Position numbers and translations under genes: made by a program. The notes below the pieces were generated by a model. The model was not told where the DNA came from. It saw nothing but the letters and a program-made list of their open reading frames with translations, and searched no databases. Of a stretch of DNA of 64,000 bases, positions 41,355-51,613 are shown piece after piece. The DNA is from Galaxea fascicularis (lineage: Eukaryota > Cnidaria > Anthozoa > Scleractinia > Euphylliidae). The number at the start of each line of letters is the position of its first letter. Within the stretch, counting starts at the first letter, position 1. The stretch spans positions 26,912,006-26,976,005 of the forward strand of contig OX419338.1 in the NCBI GenBank assembly GCA_948470475.1. The letters are read 5' to 3'.

Positions 41355-42757
41355 GTTTTGCTTGACGCTAAGTAACTACGAAAAGCGAGTCGTGTTTAAT
41401 AAGCTTTAATGTACCATCCAAAAAAATCTATTGCTCGTTTTTACACACACTACGCACACATCGAGTCACTGGAGACCTTCGCAGTCTCTCATATATCCGG
41501 GCGTGTCGTCTCGGGCGCGTCCACCACGTCGTCGTTGCCTCCTCGACCCACACTCCAGTATGACGGCACAGAGTGACTATCCCGAACGCGCTGTGTTAGA
41601 CCCAGGTATCGCCGTTGTAGCTGTCCGTACTCCCTTGCAATTCGATCCACCTCCTGTTGCATTTTCTGAGCACCCAGCTCGATCTTGCGTTTCTCTTCGT
41701 GTTCCTTCTTGAGATCCTTCTCGTAACTTTCGAGCGCCGATTGCATCAACGAGTGTTCGTTCGTCAGCTCTACGATCTTTGTTTGCAGATCGCCGTGCTC
41801 CCCGGTGATTCGTTCGATTTCTCGCTTCAGGTTGTCGCCATTCTCCGTCGACTTGATCAACTCCTCTCGCGCAAAATCCCTCTCTCGCTTTACGTATTCC
41901 AATTCTGCCGTCAGCTTCTGGGTCGCGTGTTCTTGGTGATCGCGAATCTCTCGATTCCGCTCTTGCAGCTCGGCGATTTCTTCATTTAGCCGCCTCCTCT
42001 GTGCAACATTGACGAGTGCGAAAAACAAAGCCATGTTTTGCTTGACGCTAAGTAACTACGAAAAGCGAGTCGTGTTTAATAAGCTTTAATGTACCATCCA
42101 AAAAAATCTATTGCTCGTTTTTACACACACTACGCACACATCGAGTCACTGGAGACCTTCGCAGTCTCGCATGTGGTCCTCCAACAACCCACAATGAAAT
42201 ATCCGTTCGCACGTCGGACACTGCAGCTCGTTGCTCCGTATATCCGGGCGTGTCGTCTCGGGCGCGTCCACCACGTCGTCGTTGCCTCCTCGACCCACAC
42301 TCCAGTATGACGGCACAGAGTGACTATCCCGAATGCGCTGTGTTAGACCCAGGTATCGCCGTTGTAGCTGTCCGTACTCCCTTGCAATTCGATCCACCTC
42401 CTGTTGCATTTTCTGAGCACCCAGCTCGATCTTGCGTTTCTCTTCGTGTTCCTTCTTGAAATCCTTCTCGTAACTTTCGAGCGCCGATTGCATCAGCGAG
42501 CGTTCGTTCGTCAGCTCTACGATCTTTGCTTCCAGATCGCCGTGCTCCCCGGTGATTCGTTCGATTTCTCGCTTCAGGTTGTCCCCATTCTCCGTCGACT
42601 TGATCAACTCCTCTCGCGCGAAATTCCTCTCTCGCTTTACGTATTCCAATTCTGCCGTCAGCTTCTGGGTCGCGTGTTCTTGGCGATCGCGAATCTCTCG
42701 ATTCCGCTCTTGCAGCTCGGCGATTTCTTCATTTAGCCGCCTCGTCTGTGCAACATT
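41331..42757. repeat. Tandem duplication, 681-bp and 746-bp copies
   Basis: Copy A (41,331-42,011) and copy B (42,012-42,757) are nearly identical. Each runs from codon 8 of the Ig-like gene through its upstream region and the 3' part of the coiled-coil gene to a shared CAACATT. Copy A lacks about 65 bp present in B at about 42,166-42,238. The few substitutions indicate a recent event. Confidence 0.92.
41489..42034 (-). CDS. Chimeric coiled-coil protein made by tandem duplication
   Basis: 181 residues. The first eight (MALFFALV) come from the duplicated start of the Ig-like gene, and the rest, in frame, is the C-terminal coiled coil of the NEMO-like protein. The 65-bp deletion in copy A removed the coding sequence for the C-terminal zinc finger and gives an early stop. 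The upstream region is a copy of the Ig-like gene's promoter, so it would be expressed like that gene. The eight-residue leader is too short to be a complete signal peptide. It could dimerise with the full-length protein and act as a dominant modulator, or be inert. Confidence 0.65.
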   Translation of the reverse strand: MALFFALVNVAQRRRLNEEIAELQERNREIRDHQEHATQKLTAELEYVKRERDFAREELIKSTENGDNLKREIERITGEHGDLQTKIVELTNEHSLMQSALESYEKDLKKEHEEKRKIELGAQKMQQEVDRIAREYGQLQRRYLGLTQRVRDSHSVPSYWSVGRGGNDDVVDAPETTRPDI

Positions 42758-43624
42758 CTCTTCGACGGCCTTTCTCGACTGGATCAGTTCTTCTCGCAAT
42801 CGATCCCTCTCTTGTTGTGCGTTTTCTCTCCTGTCGTCCTGGGTCATCTCGTCATCGTCGTCCGTGCCGTCCCACACCCGATTCATGAGTTCCCTCATCT
42901 CTGGCTGCGAACTTGCCCCTTTGCCGATGGCCACTTTTAGACTACCGACATCAGTGACCCTTTCGGCGACCTCGCCGAGCGAAGACAACTTTTCTTTCAG
43001 ACCTTCGTTCTCGGTAACGATCTTTTCGCAAAACGCTTGCTTACTCTCCAGATTTCTCTGGGTCGTCGCAAGTTGCTCGGAGAGTGAGACGATCTGATCC
43101 TTGAGGGCGTTCCCTTCTTTCGACGACATGGAAGCCATCCCTTTCTTGAGTTCGTCCACTTCCTGGAGTTTCGCATCTCTTTCGGTCCTCAATGCCAGTA
43201 TGATCTCGTGGAGTTCGCAGTTTTCTACCGCCAAGTCCACCCCACCTACACCCTTCTTAGTCATGCGCTGCAAGGTCGTTCTGAGTCTCGTATTGTCTTT
43301 TACCAGGCTCTCTAGGACCTTCCTCGATACGCCTGGCACCACGATGGCTCCTTGGGACGAAGCTGCGTTTCCGTTTGAGGTCGCCAGATTCAATTGTGCC
43401 ACCCTGTTCTCGGCTCGCGCCAAGTGCGTTTCCAAACGCTCGCACTTGGACTCCAAACGTGCGACCTCCTCCCTCTTCTCGCTCAATTGCCTAACCAGTC
43501 CTTCCAGGCCAGCGAGTTGAAGGCTCTGTTTCTTAAACTGGACGTAAATCGCGCACAATTCTTTGCGCAACTGCTCATGGCTTAAATCCGAGGTCACTTC
43601 AATTTCGGCCTCCGCTCCTGCCAT
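42146..43624 (-). CDS. NEMO/optineurin-like coiled-coil protein with C-terminal zinc finger
   Basis: 492 residues, almost entirely coiled coil (about 15-90, 100-215 and 265-425) with an acidic break (DGTDDDDEMTQDD near 255). The C terminus is a C2HC finger, CPTC-x11-H-x3-C (C469, C472, H484, C488), the arrangement seen at the end of NEMO, optineurin and TAX1BP1-type adaptors, which bind ubiquitin and organise NF-kappaB or autophagy signalling. A UBAN-like segment cannot be confirmed by eye. Interference with host signalling is an inference from architecture. A TATAAAG lies about 90 bases upstream on this strand, with CRE sites beyond it. Confidence 0.68.
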   Translation of the reverse strand: MAGAEAEIEVTSDLSHEQLRKELCAIYVQFKKQSLQLAGLEGLVRQLSEKREEVARLESKCERLETHLARAENRVAQLNLATSNGNAASSQGAIVVPGVSRKVLESLVKDNTRLRTTLQRMTKKGVGGVDLAVENCELHEIILALRTERDAKLQEVDELKKGMASMSSKEGNALKDQIVSLSEQLATTQRNLESKQAFCEKIVTENEGLKEKLSSLGEVAERVTDVGSLKVAIGKGASSQPEMRELMNRVWDGTDDDDEMTQDDRRENAQQERDRLREELIQSRKAVEENVAQTRRLNEEIAELQERNREIRDRQEHATQKLTAELEYVKRERNFAREELIKSTENGDNLKREIERITGEHGDLEAKIVELTNERSLMQSALESYEKDFKKEHEEKRKIELGAQKMQQEVDRIAREYGQLQRRYLGLTQRIRDSHSVPSYWSVGRGGNDDVVDAPETTRPDIRSNELQCPTCERIFHCGLLEDHMRDCEGLQ

Positions 43625-44393
43625 GTTCCCGACTTTATTCGGTGTGTGTCTTTCGGTCTCCTTCTGCTCTCGATGTCGCTCTCGACTGAACTGAACATTT
43701 TAGGATTGCGCCAGTAGCTTTATAGTGCAGCAATATGGGATTTCCCCAACGTCGCATCGACGTTTTTTGTTTGCGTTTTTTGAGGCTCCCGATCTATTTT
43801 TAACTCGCTCGCCCTTTCTTTCCGGCAGTGACATCTCGGCACGTCACCGATGACGTTTTTGCCGTTCGAAGCTTCCGATCCAATTTCGTTTACTGGGAAG
43901 TGCTGACGTCATCGTCGCCAGCTACACGAGTGGGTGGTGCCGGCTACGTCAGAGAAAAGAATACAAAAGGCACTCTTGACGAGTCCACTTGCCAGTGATC
44001 GCATCATTCAGTCAGCAATCTTCTGTCTGGTAATGGCACGGTACAAAAACTGGACATCACGAGAGTAAACACAATGTCTTCGACAAATGGACGTAGAGTA
44101 AGTCATAATAGTTTTAGCACATTCAAGTTCCGCTCACCCAGAGTAGAGGGGTGAGCAAGTAGGTAAACGTTTTCAAAACAAACCTCCAGGGTTCATTTCT
44201 ATAACGTACCAGGTGCTTCGAACAATGTTTTTGTGCCCAGGTCCTCACCAAAGAATTTTAGCTATGGGGGGGGGGGGGGGGGGAGACGGTGGATCGAAAT
44301 GTCCCGCTCGGTTCCATCGTGCGGACGCCTTAGGAAAACTCCATCTTTACCATAAAAGGATTCCCACTCGTCAGCATTCGTCATTCGTTCATC
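43625..44393. promoter_or_regulatory. Divergent promoter region with CREs and G-run
   Basis: It holds a perfect CRE, TGACGTCA (43,904-43,911), plus CACGTCAC/TGACGT at 43,840-43,856 and TACGTCA at 43,945. A minus-strand TATAAAG is near 43,719-43,713. On the plus side, ATACAAAAG (43,961) and TCATTCAGTCAG (44,003) resemble TATA and initiator. A short ATG-led frame at 44,073 ends in a perfect AGA-GTAAGT donor (44,097), so the SLOG-like gene may have a 5' exon. A run of about 18 G starts at 44,265. Confidence 0.5.
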
Positions 44394-45143
44394 ATGTCGT
44401 TGATCCTCACGGGTGGAGCCGATGGAGTGGATGCAGCTGCCATGCATATGTGTCTCATCAATGACCACAAACTCCATGTGTACATTCCTCGCTATCACCG
44501 CTTAGCCGACACCGTACGTCGAGTACAATCAGGTCAATTGACCCCCATGGGTTGGAAAATCAGCCAGAGAGATGAAAAAACGTCTCGCATCGTTCCCATC
44601 GGCCATCATCATCATCATCACGACTACAACCTGACGGACGATAACTTTCTCCGAGACCACGTCACCATCGCCGATCCGCAATGTCGTTTTGCCTACCAAG
44701 CCTGCTGTCGGGTTCGTCCAGATTTTGCGGGATACAGTGACGCCTCCAAGGCACTCATCATGCTCAACGTCTCCATCGTGGATCGATGCGACGCGTTGTT
44801 TGCGTTCGGATGGGCTGATCGCAGGAGCGCTCGCGACCCATTGGGTGTCATCTGGCATTTGCGCGTGAAGGGAGATACCGGATGGAGCGTGGAACTCGCG
44901 CAACTGCTCCACAAGCCCGTGTACGTATACGACTTGCAGTGCGAACAGTGGCTTACTCACTTGCCCCAGACCGACATGTTCACCCCGTGTGGTCCACCTC
45001 AGTTAACACCGGTGAGCGCTATCGTAGGAAGTCGACGGTTTCCCTCTCATTTGGGTGCCAAAGGTTACAACGCTTTGTTCGATCTCATCCTCACCGCGGA
45101 TATCAACTACTCGCCCGAGGAGAGAAAAAACATCGATTCTTGA
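44394..45143 (+). CDS. SLOG/DprA-like nucleotide-binding protein, apparently rearranged
   Basis: 249 residues. LILTGGADGVDAAAM at the start is the glycine-rich loop typical of SLOG (YspA/DprA/LOG-related) Rossmann domains, and GDTGWSVELAQLLHKPVYVYD is the second signature. DALFAFGWAD lies between. The usual first strand, a GSR motif, is instead at the end (SAIVGSRRFP), so either the fold is circularly permuted or a second domain is cut short. A run of six His lies at about 71-76. After the A run at 45,124-45,131 the present frame stops, while a neighbouring frame stays open for about 35 more codons, so a frameshift is possible. SLOG proteins bind or hydrolyse nucleotide ligands. Confidence 0.6.
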   Translation: MSLILTGGADGVDAAAMHMCLINDHKLHVYIPRYHRLADTVRRVQSGQLTPMGWKISQRDEKTSRIVPIGHHHHHHDYNLTDDNFLRDHVTIADPQCRFAYQACCRVRPDFAGYSDASKALIMLNVSIVDRCDALFAFGWADRRSARDPLGVIWHLRVKGDTGWSVELAQLLHKPVYVYDLQCEQWLTHLPQTDMFTPCGPPQLTPVSAIVGSRRFPSHLGAKGYNALFDLILTADINYSPEERKNIDS

Positions 45144-45783
45144 TGCAAGCAGCCACAGCGTTCAGGGAGGCTTGTCACGACGATGAGTGTCTATCGCGGA
45201 TGTCTCAAAGAGCGCCTGATATTGTCAATTAAAATATATACGATTGAAACATAACACGATCTGAATCACAAAACACGATCATTACAATAAAAAAAAAACC
45301 AATTGTGTTACTTTTTTTGTAATTGTGGGGGTAAAGGCGGAGATTATTGCTTTGACTTTTAAGAGATTGCGTTATGATCGATCGTGTCCCACTCAGCCCC
45401 TATCGCGGTATGTCTCAAAGAGCGTCCGATATTGGGGACTCGCGAATTATTAAAAATCCAAACCTGTCAATTAAAATATACATGATTGACACGTAACACA
45501 ATCTAAATCACACAACACCATTGCAATTAAAAAACCATTGCGTTATTTTTGTGATTGTGGGGGTAGGGGTGGGGATTATTGTGTGACTTTGAGGAGATTG
45601 TGTGATGATCGCCTGTGAAGGGGAGGGATAATAGTTTGTCCCAACGTCGACACTCGTCTTTATGTGGGCAGAGTCCACCACGAAGTGGGCAGAGTCTTGA
45701 TTTTTCTGTGGGCAGAGTCTTGATTTTTACATTACCGTGGGCGGAGTAAAGACGATATGGTGGGCCAATCCCAGCACACTGCT

Positions 45784-45786
<3 letters not shown>
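45144..45786. repeat. Duplicated 220-bp segment and GTGGGCRGAGT repeats
   Basis: The segment at about 45,190-45,395 is repeated, diverged, at about 45,401-45,625; each begins near TATCGCGG and ATGTCTCAAAGAGCG and ends with GATTATTG...GAGATTG(C/T)GT(T/G)ATGATCG. Then four copies of GTGGGC(A/G)GAGT follow at 45,664, 45,685, 45,708 and 45,737. No gene is seen. It lies where viral genes end and host-type repeats begin. Confidence 0.7.

Positions 45787-45829
<43 letters not shown>
45787..45829. repeat. (CT)n microsatellite
   Basis: About 43 bases of CT, preceded by CTAACTCT. A similar tract, also introduced by CTAACTCT, is at 52,326-52,430. Confidence 0.95.
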
Positions 45830-45831
<2 letters not shown>

Positions 45832-48800
45832 AGAGTGTTGCCTGCGTATTTGCTACTTGTTTTTTCCCTACGTGTTTTATTCCTTTAATTAAATAAGAAA
45901 GTGATTTAATAGGCATTGTCTTCAACAATAACACTTTATTCTTTGAATGTCGCTGAAAGATTATAAATTTGAAGGTATATAACATTTCTAACACGTTTCT
46001 TGGATCACCTACGTAGCAACTACTCACTCTTTGGTACACGGACCTTAATTTTAAAATAAAATCCAGCTTTTGGCCAAATTCGAAGGTCATTTAGATAAGG
46101 ATAATTGCCTTGAAACCCCCCATCAATCGGAAATAATTTTTGCCTCTTTGCCAAGCTTAGTTTGTATAATATCTTGTTCTTAACCAACAAGTAAACTCGA
46201 CCTTGATTTGAACAGGGTTTTTTGAAGGTGGCCATTTCTTTTTTGCCTTTTAAAACTCCTCCCTTGTTTTTGTATGACGTATTTTCTGCAGAGAAGGTGG
46301 GTGCTTATTATAAACAATTGCCTCCACCTTGTTTGACTTCAAATTTATATGTAAAAACAAAATTTATTTCAAAAAAATGTAATTTCGTAGCAAATACGCA
46401 TTTTTGCAGCAAATACCCACTTTCGTGTTTCAGTGAAGAATTATCATGTTTTTTTTTAAATACGAGAAACGGACAAGATGTCTAACTTGAGGATTTGAGA
46501 AGCGCAATTAACTTCTTTCCAAATCGGGCATCGTGGCCTATTTTGAATTAAACGAACAATTTATTTTTCTGTTTTTGTGTGTTTTGAAGGGTTTTTGTGG
46601 AAAAAATCCATTGTTTTTTAGTCTCTCAGGATTTCGTGCTAAGATACATTCGCGTCGGAACATTTGCAAAGGATTCAATTTCCCTGGCATGTTATTGCAC
46701 ATTTCTGGAATTCCTTAATTCAAAGAAATAAATCCAGAGGTAGCAAATACTCACTTACGTAGGCTGATCGTCGAAGCTTGGATTTTTTATACGACATAAC
46801 GACAAGCATTAACATAGGCATGACTGAAGTGAGGACGCCCTTGACATAAGCATAAGCACATAGGCATGTGCAGATTTGATAATTACCTTTGTTTCGGTTC
46901 CATACCTTCTCGATACCGTAAAACAAGATGGCGGACCTTCGCTCATGCTAATGGCGTGCTCACAGCAGCAATTTCTTAGTTGGCATAAACATGAGCCCAA
47001 GCGCAAGAAGTATAGAAACGTTTGTTCTGCCTGGGCTTACGCTTTTCCTTGTGTTGTGTGCATCTTCACTGCCGCGTGTTTGCCTGGTGCTAAAGCTTCT
47101 GCTATAGACGCTCCTGTTACTGTCATGCTTATGCTTAACTGTGCCTATGTCGTCGTGGAATCCGGCTTTAACGTCCACTGTTACGTTCCAAAACCAGATT
47201 CTTTTAGGGGTCGAAAAAAATAAGAGGGAAAGTTTATCATAGTGATTTGATCAGAACTAACAATTTATAATCACAATATATTGGGTCATATAACTCTGCA
47301 TCATGCGGGGATAACGGCGGTAACGTTTCTACTGTAATTGTTCAAGCGTACGCAGCATATAGGACACAGAGTTCCTAGCGTTACGGTTTGGTCTTTACCT
47401 GTTGTGATGTTTGGATGTGCTTGGAAATTTTAGAAGCTAATAAAGCTACTCTGTAAAGTAGCACTTAGAATTTTCTCTTTTAAGTTGTTTTGCATATCTT
47501 AAGTGCACGCAGAGCTGACTGCTGTATAAATCTTCTGTTGGGCAACTTCCCGTTGACGATGTGGGATGCATGCTAGTGTGTTCTAAATTGAGGGTAATTC
47601 ACTGATTCGCCGGATTAAAAACAGTCACAGGCTCAACGAGCCCTTGATTCTGTTTGAAAATTAGCGCTGTCATTCTATTCTCTGTTACAGCTACGTTTCA
47701 ACTATAGTAAATGTTCCTGAGGCCACTGTTCTCCTTTTCAAACAGCGACGCTTAAACTAGGGAATACCTCTGCCTTGTACTCGAGCGCTTTTCAGTAAAC
47801 TAAGATTGGTGAGCGATTTTCTGTCTTCTTTAGGACTCAAGAGTGGGCTTCAATGAACTTTCTCTAAATGATGAAATTGATGGCAAATCAACGAACGATT
47901 CAGCATGGATTATCAGTTCAGTGATATAAAAAGTGCGACAACAACAGAAGAAAAAGAACGTTCACAACACTTTTATTTAGAAGCTCTCTTGTATAGATAA
48001 CTATGCATATTAACTTTAAATGATCGTGCCCCTCTTCTATGGATGCAAAACTTAGAACTAAGATACTATCTTAATCTTATTCAAGCCTTTTCACCACCCA
48101 TTAATTCAATGATTAAACCATCCATGATAATTAACGTCAATCATTAAAATTTTAAAGGTCTTTTGCTTAGTTCCACTATTTTTTGTTCAAACTGTTGAGA
48201 ACGCTAAATAGACTAAAGTCCCTGATACACGGTGCGCAATATTACGTGAAACAGTTTTGCTCGACATGGCTACACGGCTGCAACATTTCGTGTGATCATG
48301 TTTACATCACGCAATCCTAAAAGTAATATAAAAGCCGATAAAAGCGAAGTGAAGGAAAATATCCAGAACAAAACGCTTGGATTCCGAACCACAGGTGAGG
48401 CTAAGGAGAAAAGATTACTTATCTCTGTAATAGTCAATTGGTGTAGTTTTTTTCAGTTGCTGACGAAGCCATCGCTGTTTTATTTTTATTTCTTCTTCCT
48501 GGTCCTCTCTTCCGGACAGTAGCTTGAGTTCCAGTGACCTTAAAGAAACAATGTCAACCCAGTCTTTAGCTGCCCGGAGTTAAATCTCAACTTAAAACAT
48601 ATTTTTATAACTATTAAATAATCCCGTTTTTACGTCCACATGTAGCTCAACTACTTTTATAGACTCCATGAGTAAACAAAAGACTGATATCTACTGCGGA
48701 TCAAAGATGAAATGAATGAAATGATCCTCGCAGCGAATAAGCAACGTAAACAATAAATTGATTGTACAGTGCGAGGACCATGTCATTTATTTCAATAATT

Positions 48801-48955
48801 CTAATGTAAAGCCTTTTCGTCGGTGAGATAGCGAGGGGTCTTCAGTTATGTGATATGCGTTACTGCTGCCTACTAAGGAACTCTCGCTACTTTCCTTGTC
48901 TGCCTTAATTTCCTCTGCATTTATGTTTGTTCGCTTTTGTTTAGTTCGTGGCAAA
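45830..48955. other. Host-type non-coding DNA with repeat fragments
   Basis: GTATTTGCTAC/GTAGCAAATAC motifs occur at 45,850, 46,388-46,420 and 46,740. Between about 46,800 and 47,165 inverted CATAAGCATAAG-like segments suggest a non-autonomous transposon. From 47,225 to 48,955 the sequence is AT-rich with no supportable gene; short ORFs (for example 46,876-47,223) lie in the repeat. Confidence 0.5.
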
Positions 48956-50561
48956 TTACCTTTTGTCTTCTTTCACCCTCTGCCAAACAACTTCTTTCTT
49001 GATAGCGTTAGCTTCAATAAGGTCTTTGGTTAATGTGAAAAGATGATCTGCCTGCGCTTCCGTAAACTTTCGCCAGAACCTTGACGATTCAGCAGTTGCA
49101 GTGCTTGAGATGTGCGTTACGGTTGACGGTGCAGCTTCTGGTTGAGCTGAAGAAAGATACCTCTGAACTTTCTCCTCAGAAGACTCTATGTCAGAAGGAG
49201 GTTCGCAATCTTCCATATGTTTTTCCCTTAGCCTCCGGAGCTTCAAGACCACAGCTTTCAAGGGACGTTCCTCCAGAAGTGTCACTGTTGTCAGTTTTTC
49301 CCTCACTTTGGCCTCCTCAATAGCGCCTGTCTCTAGGTCTGCTTTGAATGGCTCCTTCAGTTGTTCCGTTTCTTCTCCCTTCCACGGCTTTGGGGCTTGT
49401 TTACCGTCATTGAGATCATCCTGTGGCTGATGAATGCTGCTCGATTTTAGGGCAACAAGTTTGCTCACTAGTACTGCCCTTCGTCCAAGGTCAGTTTCCA
49501 CGAGCTTATCGTGAACACGATAATACCTGGCTTGGGTGACAGTCTTATGCTGGGCAAGGGCAGCAAGATGTTCCTTTTCATCTGGCATGTGGACATGCAT
49601 ACCAGTGGCAAGAGACTTTCTTATAATTGTGGCGGATATTCTTCCCCCTGTCACAATCCTCTCCCTCTGGAATGTTCGCCATACGGATGTTGAAACCTGG
49701 GAAGATGTAAGGGGCATCCCGTTGCTTGAGACGAATAGCTGCTCAACCTGTGGGGTAGCTACAGTGAACTGGCTTCGCACAGTTCTTAGGTATATGTCGA
49801 TCATTTTTTGTAAATCGTCATATGCCCACATAATCGCAGAACCATAGTGGTCAGCCGTCTTGTGGTTACTTACAAGTATTCTGTAACGAGCCAGGTCTTC
49901 GTCTGTCCCCGGATGATACACGGCGGCCATGAATTCAGTGACGGTCATATTTCCAATGACCCCACTCCTTCCACTATTGTCGATGAGGAGGCGAGTCATC
50001 AGCCAATCCCTTACTTCGACGTGAGTTTTGTCGCTAATAATTCTTTGAACCTCGGTCCCCTGACTCGTTTCCTTTGACGAACTACCAAGCTGTTTTACTG
50101 CATTTATTCGCTGATCGCCATGGCAGATTTGGTACAGATTTTCACTGGTGATGAGTTTCTTGAAATCCTCTTCGTGCTTCTGAAGCTTTCTTCGCAGAAC
50201 TTTCTTCTTTTGGGCCGATGACCAGGAAGACATCAGATCCCGGCAGGCGTTTAACGTGTCAGTGCTTACTTCAGACATGTTTGGTTTGCGTTCTTGCGTC
50301 AAAAATTTATAAAATAAGCGCAAACTCATGAGATATGAGCGCACAGTTCCAGGTTGGTACTTGGAAACGGCATATGACAACCACTGCTTCAGAAGAGAGT
50401 CCTTCCTTTCCAGGAAGCAAGAGCAGGTACACGGGTGGTTTTGGATTGTCTTGTCTGACTACCGTTTCATTTATTTGAAGTCTTCTGATGACGCTTGAAA
50501 CCTGAGATTTGTACTGATGCGCCATTTTTTTGCTTCGATATCCCCCGTCTACGTCTGTCAA
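48956..50561 (-). pseudogene. Crypton-like tyrosine recombinase, decayed
   Basis: The frame is open from 50,458 to 48,956. The catalytic pattern is clear: R138 (NSGRSG), R254 (TIIRKS), H278 (LAQHK) and Y286/Y287 (ARYY), counted from the TTG at 50,380. The upstream part of the N-terminal domain is in a different frame (to 50,561, with WLTDVDGGYRSKK), an in-frame TAA lies just before it near 50,569, and the acidic N-terminal region ends in yet another frame at 50,597. At least three lesions are needed to explain this unless introns are present, so I call it a pseudogene of a Crypton/eukaryotic tyrosine-recombinase element. It differs from the viral recombinase at 5,785-7,851 in having no zinc fingers. 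Confidence 0.7.
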
Positions 50562-50596
50562 CCATTCTTAGAACTCCGTCAGCAGTGTTTCCGTGC

Positions 50597-51613
50597 CTAG
50601 GTCGTCGCTTTCAGCTTGGCCTTTGGTCTTGATTTTTCGTTTTCATTGACTTCACAATCACTTGGGACCCAGTTTGTGTCCAATGCTTCGTCGTCATCAC
50701 TCTCATCTCCATCAAGTACTGCATGAAATGCCTTATGCATGCTATCTTCGTTGACTTGTGCCAGTTCTTCAGCAGACTCGAGGGTACTTTTGAAGGCGTG
50801 GCCTTGAGCTAATCTGCTATCTTTAAATTCCTTTACTGTGTTACGCCAGTCTTGCTCCAGATCAAGGAATGATCCTTCGCTGACTTTCTCTTCGCCGATT
50901 ACCTCAATTAGCTCAGTTAATAGCCCCTCACATTCTTTAGACAGAGAGGAAGAAGAAATAGATGTGTCTGATTGTGTACAGGTATCTGAATCGGACTCTT
51001 CGCTACAGAGGTAGTCAGGATCTAATTTTCGACTCTCGTCACTGTCAGATATCTCAACACATTCGAAACCTTCGTTCTTCTTACCATTATTTGTACCGTC
51101 TTCTTCGTCGTAAACCTCTTCTTCGCACTTGTCCTCTGTATCATTATCCGGGGTTTCCCTGCCGTTGCTCTCTATTATGTCACTTTTGCATTCTTTATTC
51201 AAGCCTTCGCTCACTAGCTTGCTGTATTCTGCATCGCTGTTAAGAAGGTTATCACTGTTAGTGTCACTGGTATTTTGTTTCTTGGCTCTAGTTCTTGTTT
51301 TCTCAACGTCACTATTTTTCCACACTTTGCGTGCAAGCCTGTCATACTCTTCGTCACTGTCCTCTTCACTATGTTTCTTTTCTTGAGCTATTCTTTTTTT
51401 CTTCCTTATTTTCCTCTGAGCTCTTCTTCCTAATTCTTCATAATCTTGATCGCTGTACATGTCGTGATCTTCTGGGTTCCATTTAACATTTTGCTCGTTA
51501 GAATTGTCAGCTTCATCGCATGCATCATAGTCCGCGTTGTTTCTCTCTTCTGATTTGACCTGTTCCCTCACCTGAGCCCCTTCCCTCTTCCTGCTTACGT
51601 GGCTCACATAACT
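50597..51613 (-). pseudogene. Acidic N-terminal region of the recombinase gene
   Basis: About 338 codons rich in Asp, Glu, Ser and Lys, with repeated DSD/SDEEYD(R/K)LA-type motifs (for example DQDYEELGRRA, DEEYDRLARK, DAEYSKLVSE). The frame opens without an ATG at 51,613 and ends 36 bases before the next recombinase segment. Such acidic repeats commonly precede the recombinase core in this gene type. Alone, it could be a separate acidic protein. Confidence 0.5.

Noticed and set aside
44213..44464. 83-codon frame with poly-Gly upstream of the SLOG-like gene
   Set aside because: Created by the G run; it overlaps the SLOG-like start in another frame and shows no domain.
1..45750. Polinton/Maverick or adintovirus
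   Set aside because: PolB is present, but no retroviral-type integrase, adenovirus-like protease, packaging ATPase or long terminal inverted repeats are visible; the SF3, Pif1 and kinase set points elsewhere.
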